Assembly: GCF_036026595.1 (NCBI RefSeq)
Contig: NZ_JARZFX010000023.1
Span: 1 to 28,793, forward strand
Length of the DNA stretch: 28,793 nt
Direction: 5' to 3'
From: Virgibacillus_P tibetensis
GTDB lineage: Bacteria > Bacillota > Bacilli > Bacillales > Amphibacillaceae
A program made the translations under genes and the position numbers. Under the pieces are notes generated by a model, which was given only the letters and a program-made list of their open reading frames with translations, searched no databases and was not told where the DNA came from. The number at the start of each line of letters is the position of its first letter. The stretch's first letter is position 1. Shown here piece by piece: positions 6,997-14,004 of this stretch.

Positions 6997-8640
6997 TTAC
7001 TTTTTCCTCTTAACCATAGATTTAACTTTCCTGATTGGCATAGTAAACTTCCACGAAGTGCTCTCCAATATATGCTGGTTATCTTTTTCAATTCTGTTTC
7101 TTTGCTTCGTCAAATGTTTTAAGTCTTTTTCCATTTTCCTTAATGCATATTCAACTGATTTTATGCTAGAAGTATTATATCCTTCTGTGATTTCAAAGCC
7201 AACTGTTACTGGTTCTTTCCAATTTTCTTCTTTTATATTTACCACCTTGGAACTTTGTGGATATTGGTCAATCAACTTTTTAAATTCATTGATGTCTGAC
7301 TTGTTTGTTCCCGCTACAATTATTTCTATTTCATCGAATACCATGTTTTTAATATAGCCATTTAAGTTTCTATCTAGTGCATGTTTCTTTAACCATCGGT
7401 GGTAGCGTTGCCTTTGAACCATTCCTGTCACAACAAATTTCTTTGCAAATAACTCGCCCATCGGTGCTGGACGAACTTCTACTTCAATTGCTGATCGGTT
7501 TTCTAACGGTTCTAAAATATTTACTAGGTCAAAGTAAATTTGAGAGTCTGATGTATCCATTCCTTTGGTTTCCGGAAAGTAGTAATCAATTATAGCTCCA
7601 GGGATATTACGTGCTTTCCCTTTGAGCGGGTAAAGTATACCACCGATCTGTGCAGTAGGATTTAACTCAATAACTACCGCGGGAGCACTTAGATCTCTAT
7701 TTTCATTAACTATAATATCAACGCCACCATGGTACAAACCTGGGACTGCCTTGATAGCATTTATTGCGATCGTTTTATACTCTTCTGGCAGGCTGTCTGT
7801 AACATCAATTGGATCGCCACCGGAGGATACATTTGTCTTCTGTCTTAAGTAAATTTGCTCACCCTTGTTAGGAATACTGTCAAGGGTGTACCCGGTTGAT
7901 TGGATAAACTCAAGAATTTCCTTATCCATCTCGATTAGACAACTATTCAATCTTGCATTTTTTTTCCGCTCATTATTTTTCAACTCAATTAATTCTTCAA
8001 TTGTATGGGAACCATCACCGATTATGTTAGCCGGCACCCTATTATAAGCAGCGATTACTTGATCCTCTATGACATATACTCGATACTCTTTTCCATCCAC
8101 ATGCTGTTCTACGACAACCTCACTATATTCTAATTCATGTCTTACATAATTAATTGCTTTGATAAACTCTTTCTCACTCTTAATATTTGTTACAACTCCG
8201 TTGCCCAAACTAGCATTAGTTGGTTTCAGCACGAGAGGAAAGTCCAGCGTTTTGCTGTAATTAATAACTTCTTCATCAGTTGCTTCCTCTCCAAATCCCA
8301 TACCAAGAGGTACAGGTACACCTGCTTTAGATAACCACACTTTTGTATCGTCCTTCTCCGAACCTATTTCAACAGCTTCATTGGTCACCTTATCGCCTCT
8401 TGTTCTAAAGAAGTAATGGGTTCTTTCTTCTGAACTAAGAGAAAATAGTCTTCCTGGAGGGTTAACTCCAAAAATAACCATATCTTGAAAATGCTCAGAA
8501 TCCCTTGTATACCATTTCAGCTTCAACCCTCTACGCCAGCCTTCAAGAGCTACAGCAAATGCATCCAACCTTGTTTTTCTTGCATTTTTAACTACTTCAC
8601 CTGGAAGCTGCGGCAGACTGATTGATTGATGATCCTTCAT
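6997..8640 (-). CDS. GshF/CphA-type ATP-grasp ligase with acylphosphatase-like domain and SxSWxxTxPxR tail (copy B)
   Basis: 547 residues, ATG 8640 behind AGGAGG. ATP-grasp region about 25-355: EGWRRGL (33-39), TRGDKVTNEAVEIG (80-93), GVPVPLG (107-113), FPLVLKPTNASLGNGV (134-149), YRVYVIEDQ (187-195), RVPANIIGDG (201-210), NVSSGGDPIDVTD (270-282), metal-site VIELNPTAQIG (323-333). The acylphosphatase-like domain (about 400-485) keeps Asn432 in GYIKN but has His414 where the catalytic Arg belongs. A coiled coil (495-525) is followed by STSWKFTMPIR (527-537) and a Lys/Arg-rich end. Closely similar to the neighbouring gene (8682-10310), 41 bp apart in the same operon, so a tandem duplicate. Predicted cytoplasmic amide ligase working with the glycosyltransferases and transporter encoded upstream; the amino-acid and acceptor substrates cannot be read from sequence. 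Confidence 0.87.
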   Translation of the reverse strand: MKDHQSISLPQLPGEVVKNARKTRLDAFAVALEGWRRGLKLKWYTRDSEHFQDMVIFGVNPPGRLFSLSSEERTHYFFRTRGDKVTNEAVEIGSEKDDTKVWLSKAGVPVPLGMGFGEEATDEEVINYSKTLDFPLVLKPTNASLGNGVVTNIKSEKEFIKAINYVRHELEYSEVVVEQHVDGKEYRVYVIEDQVIAAYNRVPANIIGDGSHTIEELIELKNNERKKNARLNSCLIEMDKEILEFIQSTGYTLDSIPNKGEQIYLRQKTNVSSGGDPIDVTDSLPEEYKTIAINAIKAVPGLYHGGVDIIVNENRDLSAPAVVIELNPTAQIGGILYPLKGKARNIPGAIIDYYFPETKGMDTSDSQIYFDLVNILEPLENRSAIEVEVRPAPMGELFAKKFVVTGMVQRQRYHRWLKKHALDRNLNGYIKNMVFDEIEIIVAGTNKSDINEFKKLIDQYPQSSKVVNIKEENWKEPVTVGFEITEGYNTSSIKSVEYALRKMEKDLKHLTKQRNRIEKDNQHILESTSWKFTMPIRKVKSMVKRKK

Positions 8641-8681
8641 ATGTTTTTCCTCCTAAAGAATACACTTCCACTAACTATTTT

Positions 8682-10310
8682 TTATTTGAATTTCTTAAAT
8701 AAAGCCCCAATCGATCGAATAGGTTTTGTAGCTCTCCAAGATACACTTTCATAATACTTCCGACGCTCTACCTCTGCTTTTTTCATTTGGTATTCTGTTA
8801 CTTCCAGCTCCTGCTTAAATAATTTCAGTTCTGCTATCTGTGTTTTTAAATCTGCTTTTATTTCAAATCCAACTTTTATTGGTTCTTCGTAGTTGCTCTC
8901 TTGAACTTCAATTACATGCGCTCTTTCTTCATCTTCCCATAACGCATTTTTAAAATCGTCTATCATTACTGGGTCTGTACTAGCTACAACGACTTCAATG
9001 TCTCCGTTTTCCAAATTCATAACGAAGCCATGCAAATACCTTTCAAATGCTTGTTTACGCAGACCACGGTGATAACCTATATCTTGAACACTGCCACTGA
9101 CTATATATTTCTTAGCATACAATTTCCCTAATGGAGATGGAGTTACTGTCGTTGTACTAGCATCTCTTGATTGTAAGGGATCAAGGACATCATGGAAATC
9201 AAAGTATGTTTTTGTTTTGTCGTATTGCATATGAATTGTTTCAGGAAAATAAAAGTCCATTATTGCTGCTGGAATATCTCGCGGTTTGCCTTTCATCGGA
9301 TATAGAATGGCCCCTATTTGTGCTGTCGGATTAAGTTCGATTACAAATCCTGCTTCTTCAATTGCTTTATTTTCATGCATTATTATATCAACTGCTCCAT
9401 GAGTTAGTCCTGGAACAGCCTGCAAAGCGTTCACTGCAGTGTTTTTTATTTCCATTGGTAATTCGTCAAGAACATCTACTGGGTCGCCACCTAATGAAAT
9501 GTTACTTTTATTACTAAGATAAATAAGTTCTTCTTTTTCCGGAACAGTGTCCAATGTATATCCATAGCGACCAATAAAATCCAGTGTTTCTTGATTTGTT
9601 TGAATAGGACAGCTAACAAGACGAGGATTCAGATCCCTCTCCTCATTTTTCAGTTCAATTAATGCCTTAATAGAATTTATTCCATCACCTATTATGTTGG
9701 GAGGAATCCGGTTGATTGCACCTGCAACTTGATTTCCAACAACATAAATACGATATTCATTCCCTGGAATATATCGTTCGAGTATTACATTAGAATTATT
9801 AAGTTCAGTACGTAAATAAGAAATAGAGTGTTCCAATTCGCCCGCACTTGTTATGTTTGAGATTACTCCTCTGCCAAAACTTCCATCCGTCGGTTTTAAT
9901 ACAACTGGATAACCGATACTCGAAGCATATTGAATGATCGATTCATCTGTTGCTTCCTCTGTAAACTGTTTTCCCTCTGGTACAGGGACTCCTGCCTTTT
10001 TCATTGCAATTTTTGTTTTCTCTTTGTCTTTACCAATCTCTACAGCTTCATTGGTTACTTTGTCCCCTCGAGTTCTAAAGAAATAATGTGTTTTCTCTTT
10101 AGAACTAAGTGAGAACAGTTGCCCGGGTTTATCTACAAACCAAGTTTTCATCTCGCTGAACTTCTCGGAGTCCTTTACATGCCACCTAAGTGTTAAGCCT
10201 CTTCTCCAGCCTTCAAGTGAAACTGCATATGCATCTAGTAAATTACCGTGTGCATCTGAAACAATCTCATTCGATAGATGCGGTAACCATTGCGAATTTA
10301 TTTCTTCCAT
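8682..10310 (-). CDS. GshF/CphA-type ATP-grasp ligase with acylphosphatase-like domain and SxSWxxTxPxR tail (copy A)
   Basis: 542 residues, ATG 10310 behind AGGAGG with 7-nt spacing. Same layout as its neighbour: EGWRRGL (33-39), FSLSS/THYFFRTRGDKVTNEAVEIG (66-93), GVPVPEG (107-113), YPVVLKPTDGSFGRGV (134-149), YRIYVVGNQ, RIPPNIIGDG (201-210), NISLGGDPVDVLDE (270-283), VIELNPTAQIG (323-333). The acylphosphatase-like domain (about 400-485) best preserves the family pattern (SGSVQDIGYHRGLRKQAF, GFVMNLENGDIEVV). The catalytic Arg is His414; Asn432 is kept. A coiled coil (488-518) leads to SVSWRATKPIR (522-532). The 33-bp gap to the TupA-like gene upstream and 41 bp to the duplicate downstream show operon membership. 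The recognisable GshF/CphA signatures support amino-acid ligation chemistry; the specific product is unknown. Confidence 0.87.
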   Translation of the reverse strand: MEEINSQWLPHLSNEIVSDAHGNLLDAYAVSLEGWRRGLTLRWHVKDSEKFSEMKTWFVDKPGQLFSLSSKEKTHYFFRTRGDKVTNEAVEIGKDKEKTKIAMKKAGVPVPEGKQFTEEATDESIIQYASSIGYPVVLKPTDGSFGRGVISNITSAGELEHSISYLRTELNNSNVILERYIPGNEYRIYVVGNQVAGAINRIPPNIIGDGINSIKALIELKNEERDLNPRLVSCPIQTNQETLDFIGRYGYTLDTVPEKEELIYLSNKSNISLGGDPVDVLDELPMEIKNTAVNALQAVPGLTHGAVDIIMHENKAIEEAGFVIELNPTAQIGAILYPMKGKPRDIPAAIMDFYFPETIHMQYDKTKTYFDFHDVLDPLQSRDASTTTVTPSPLGKLYAKKYIVSGSVQDIGYHRGLRKQAFERYLHGFVMNLENGDIEVVVASTDPVMIDDFKNALWEDEERAHVIEVQESNYEEPIKVGFEIKADLKTQIAELKLFKQELEVTEYQMKKAEVERRKYYESVSWRATKPIRSIGALFKKFK

Positions 10311-10343
10311 CCTATTTCCTCCTAAGACGCGATCAATACTTTA

Positions 10344-11837
10344 TTACTTGTCCAAACTCTCTATAAGCTCCTGATAATCCTTAAATTGTTTGCGATTTAT
10401 CAAATCATTTACAAGACGACCCTGGGCTTCAATGAAATTGTCGCCCATCCACTGGTCTGTATGCTGATCAAATTCATCATAGTTTCCTGGTTTCGGGGTA
10501 AATTCACCAAATACCAGCCCGTGTTGAGATCGCAAAAAGTCTATCCTAATAAACGGTGCTGGAATGTTTAGACTTATGTCAGCTGCTAAAGCTAACTCAT
10601 TGTCTGTAAATCCCTTGCCTTTAAATAAATCTTCATCATATTTGCCTGTACGAATTCTTTCACCCGCAGCTGTCCACCAGCAATACTTAAGCTCTGGAAA
10701 GCGGGTTATTTCTAAAATAAGTCCAACTTTTCCGTAAAAGCAATAAAATTTCACATCGCTTGCTGGAATCTTTTCTTCTGTACTTTCGAGAATGAGCTCT
10801 TCCATCATCCATTCATCTTCATCTACCCATTTAGATATAATATCTTTTTCCATGTTTGCCTTGAGTGCTTCCCAGCTATCCAATGATTGAGATCTTTTTA
10901 TATCTACTATATCATTAAAACTGTATACAAGGTATACTCCTCGGGATCCTGCGCCGTCTGCAGGCTTTATGACTATTCCCTCCTGCTGTGGGATTTCACC
11001 CATCTTATATTTCTTATCTGAGAACCATGGTTTTTTTACAGCCAACTTTTCAATAAAAGCATAAGCATCCTGCTTATTATCTAATAACCATTCTGGCAAC
11101 GGCTCTACCAGCTGCTTTTGTCTCATACGTATATTTAAACTTGCCCGAAATGAGGCGGCTTGTTTTAGGGGGATTGCTTTTTCATCCAGCCCTGCTCTAA
11201 TTATGAATTCTGGTATATCTTCTATTTTCAGCCCCTCAATGACTTTGGTATAGGCCAAGTTTCTATATTCTGTTTTATCATTCATAAAAACTCTAGCGGC
11301 ATATCTTAGTACTTTTATATAGTTAGCATCGTGCACCTCTTTATTTTGTGTAACTTTTTCAATATAATCAATCAGGTTCCCATCTTCTTTTGCACTTCTT
11401 ACTAATTCTATCACTTTATTGCTATCCAACTTTCGGTCATCTAGCATCATTTCCTGTAAGTTTTCCCTTGTTTGATACAATTCCTTTTGTGTATTATGCA
11501 GATCTGCTTTAAGTTGGTTTATGTATTCAGTCTGTGCTTTTTCTTCCTTTCGACCTGTTAGCTTTGTAAACAGGCTAGTGATTATTCTTAGAGGCCTTGA
11601 ATATTTCCAGGTTTTACTTTGTTCCATGTATTTAATGTTTTTCTTGTTTCTTCTGATTTGAATTTCTGTTTTTTTAATCTCAGCATCTTTTTTTATCAAC
11701 GTTTCAATCAGCTCTTCTGTTTCTTTGTCCTTATTTGAGGACTCCCCCAACGGTGAATGGTCAAGGTTGTGGTTGGAACGTTTTGCTTTTTCCCAATTAT
11801 TCATCTGATTGCTATCATCATTTTTAATTGTTACCAC
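10344..11837 (-). CDS. TupA-like ATP-grasp protein with N-terminal coiled coil
   Basis: 497 residues from GTG 11837, overlapping the previous gene's end by 14 bp; GAGGGG lies very close upstream, so an in-frame ATG at residue 12 is an alternative. Residues 35-70 and 100-130 are coiled-coil-like and flank SKTWKYSRPLR (74-84), a variant of the SxSWxxTxPxR motif placed near the N terminus. A helical region follows (about 135-260). The C-terminal half looks like a TupA-like ATP-grasp domain: GIVIKPADGAGSRGVYLV (289-306), a WMMEELI strand, DVKFYCFYGKVG, then IRIDFLRSQHGLVFGEFTPKPG. TupA is known from alkaliphilic Bacillus, where it is needed for teichuronopeptide, a glutamate/glucuronate polymer of the wall. 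In this operon it sits between the large glycosyltransferases and the GshF/CphA-type ligases, which fits a role in adding amino acids to the polymer. I infer family, not substrate. Confidence 0.78.
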   Translation of the reverse strand: MVTIKNDDSNQMNNWEKAKRSNHNLDHSPLGESSNKDKETEELIETLIKKDAEIKKTEIQIRRNKKNIKYMEQSKTWKYSRPLRIITSLFTKLTGRKEEKAQTEYINQLKADLHNTQKELYQTRENLQEMMLDDRKLDSNKVIELVRSAKEDGNLIDYIEKVTQNKEVHDANYIKVLRYAARVFMNDKTEYRNLAYTKVIEGLKIEDIPEFIIRAGLDEKAIPLKQAASFRASLNIRMRQKQLVEPLPEWLLDNKQDAYAFIEKLAVKKPWFSDKKYKMGEIPQQEGIVIKPADGAGSRGVYLVYSFNDIVDIKRSQSLDSWEALKANMEKDIISKWVDEDEWMMEELILESTEEKIPASDVKFYCFYGKVGLILEITRFPELKYCWWTAAGERIRTGKYDEDLFKGKGFTDNELALAADISLNIPAPFIRIDFLRSQHGLVFGEFTPKPGNYDEFDQHTDQWMGDNFIEAQGRLVNDLINRKQFKDYQELIESLDK

Positions 11838-14004
11838 TCCCCTCTTTAACTTGAAACAAGGTCCTATCCACGAAGCAATCTTCTAGAAGTGAAATGTAGC
11901 CTGACTTGTCCTTCGTAATATCGATCCAATTATCACCGGCTAGTTTAATCGACTTCACTTCTTTTGCATTACTGCGCATTACTTTCTCCCTGGTCTGCGC
12001 ATCTTGTGGATACCACTTTCCGCGGCTTCCAAAGTATTCAGCTAATTGATAAGCCCATTGCCTTAAGTTATAACGTCTACTCAATGAGTTTGGGCAACTA
12101 TCAATAACTACCCAATTTACCTTTGATTCTACCTCTGGGATGTACTCCTGCTTCTCCTGCAGGACTGATGCTTGTCTGACGATCAGTAAGTTGCACATAA
12201 TACGTTCACCGTAGACTAGTAACTGCACACTATCTCCGTTGAGTAAATCTCTGATTTCAGGGTTTATTTCTTTTTCCACTTTATTGTCATAACATGCCAT
12301 TTGGACCAAGCCAGTTCGCATGCCTAACTTATGGTGAATTTTAATTTCTTCTAATACTAATTGGTGAGCCTTTCCTGCTAACCGAAAATCAGCAACTATA
12401 ACTACATCAAATAGACGTTTCCCATGATGCTTCTTTTCTCTTTTTGGCCACATCGGTTCGGGCACAGGGTAAGGTCTTTTCTCTTGCTGAAACGGATAAT
12501 ACAGGTTCGCTGCTTTTTTATGGTAATAACGGTGAGCTTCCGCATATTCCCTCCGTACCCCTTTTAAGTGCCCATTATATCCAAAAGCTGAGCTCCCAGT
12601 AAGAGATCCTTCAGCTTGCCTTGGAAAAGACAATGGTCCAGTTTTCAAGTCAACCACATTTTCTTCCCCGAAAATTTTTGCCATACGGCGTTTATACTCA
12701 CTATCGGCTGCAAAACGAACGTTGTCCCAGTAACCAACTTCTCTTAAGACTGGTTCCCGTCTGAACATTAACGAAGACATGTTGGAAAAAATGTACTTCC
12801 CTACTGATCCCCGGCGGTATAACTTAAATGCTTCGGTTAATCTTGCATGTTCAGACGTGTTGGCTATAATATTTTGATTGGCTATTAGATGTGTTACCTG
12901 CGTTTCAATTTTTTCTGCATGGGACCAATCATCTGCATCATTTATCGTAACAAATTCTCCGGAAGCCTCATTTAAGGCAATATTTCTTGCAGCATATGGA
13001 CCACTATTTGCCGGTGTTTGAAATAATTTAACTCTGGGGTCTTTCTTTGTATACTCTTTAATTACTTCAGCTGTTTTATCTTTGCTGCAGTCATCAACTA
13101 CTAGTAGTTCTATGTTTTTCCATGTTTGGGTAAGGATAGATTCTATTGCTGTTCGAATTCCTGTTTCTGAATTATAAGCTGGTATAATAACAGACACCTT
13201 TGGACCATTAGCTGTTTTTCTACTCAAAGGATCTGTGGACAAATTATCATACACCAATTCCCCGTTGGTTGATGGTATATATATAGGTTGAATCTCATAG
13301 ACTTCCAGTGCTTTATTAATCCATTTTATACGATCTGCTGGATTCTCCTCCAGATTAGCTGCTGCTAAATATAAATCAGGATGCTTTTGGGTGGTTAAGG
13401 CGTCATAAATGATCTTTTTACCTTCGCATAATTCCCCGAGGATTTCATGGCATTCGGCTAGTTGGATTGCTGCTTTTCTTAATTGTTCTGTATTCTTTTC
13501 TTCACTGATTGCAGCTAGGAAGTATATCTTGGCCTGGCGGGCACCATCGGCTGTATACTTAGTCGAGTACCACAATGCAAGTTCCCATGCAACCGCCGCT
13601 CTAAGATACCTATCTCCTGTTTCTTTATATATAGCCTCCAAGTCAAATAAGGCTTTCTCTGAAAACCCTAAATTATATAAGTGATACGTATATTTTTTTA
13701 GTTGATTTGCTGCTTTTTTCTTTTTATAGGTTTTACTGTAAAGTTGCTTTAGATTTCTTCTGCCAATTAGGTAAGCGATCGTTGTTCTTGGAACTTTTTT
13801 TATAGCTTTGGCATGTTTCAATAATTTCCATAGCACATTCTTATTTATTGCTGTGAACTGACGCTCTAGTTCGGTCAGCCTTTGCTCTGATAGATGGAAT
13901 TCCTTTTTTCTCTGCTCAAGTAACTTGTCTAGCTTGGCTATTTCATCCAACATTTCTACTTCCCGGTTTCCCTTAGTGACAAGTGCCTCTTTATTATTCG
14001 CCAT
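11824..14004 (-). CDS. Large GT2 glycosyltransferase with helical N-terminal and extra C-terminal domain (copy 2)
   Basis: The frame can start at GTG 14031 (735 residues, no ribosome site) or ATG 14004 (726 residues, GGGAGAA 12 nt upstream). I prefer the ATG; both overlap the preceding gene's end (13994). Numbering below uses the long form. Residues 28-62 form a coiled coil, followed by NVLWKLLKHAKAIKK, possibly a degenerate form of the operon's terminal motif. Residues 110-250 look like TPR-type helices. GT2 domain about 277-455: VSVIIPAYN, VVDDCS (312-317), the DXD-type NDADDW (364-369) and FAADSEYKRR (440-449). The last ~190 residues (from FDVVIVADFR) look like a Rossmann or GT-B-type N-terminal domain of unknown job. 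It is a paralogue of the gene at 13994-15967. Likely cytoplasmic, adding a sugar to the exported polymer. Confidence 0.85.
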   Translation of the reverse strand: MANNKEALVTKGNREVEMLDEIAKLDKLLEQRKKEFHLSEQRLTELERQFTAINKNVLWKLLKHAKAIKKVPRTTIAYLIGRRNLKQLYSKTYKKKKAANQLKKYTYHLYNLGFSEKALFDLEAIYKETGDRYLRAAVAWELALWYSTKYTADGARQAKIYFLAAISEEKNTEQLRKAAIQLAECHEILGELCEGKKIIYDALTTQKHPDLYLAAANLEENPADRIKWINKALEVYEIQPIYIPSTNGELVYDNLSTDPLSRKTANGPKVSVIIPAYNSETGIRTAIESILTQTWKNIELLVVDDCSKDKTAEVIKEYTKKDPRVKLFQTPANSGPYAARNIALNEASGEFVTINDADDWSHAEKIETQVTHLIANQNIIANTSEHARLTEAFKLYRRGSVGKYIFSNMSSLMFRREPVLREVGYWDNVRFAADSEYKRRMAKIFGEENVVDLKTGPLSFPRQAEGSLTGSSAFGYNGHLKGVRREYAEAHRYYHKKAANLYYPFQQEKRPYPVPEPMWPKREKKHHGKRLFDVVIVADFRLAGKAHQLVLEEIKIHHKLGMRTGLVQMACYDNKVEKEINPEIRDLLNGDSVQLLVYGERIMCNLLIVRQASVLQEKQEYIPEVESKVNWVVIDSCPNSLSRRYNLRQWAYQLAEYFGSRGKWYPQDAQTREKVMRSNAKEVKSIKLAGDNWIDITKDKSGYISLLEDCFVDRTLFQVKEGSGNN

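Noticed and set aside
1816..10310. Calling the four ATP-grasp fusions acylphosphatases
   Set aside because: The acylphosphatase-like domain is a minor part and lacks the catalytic Arg in all four; ATP-grasp is the main domain.
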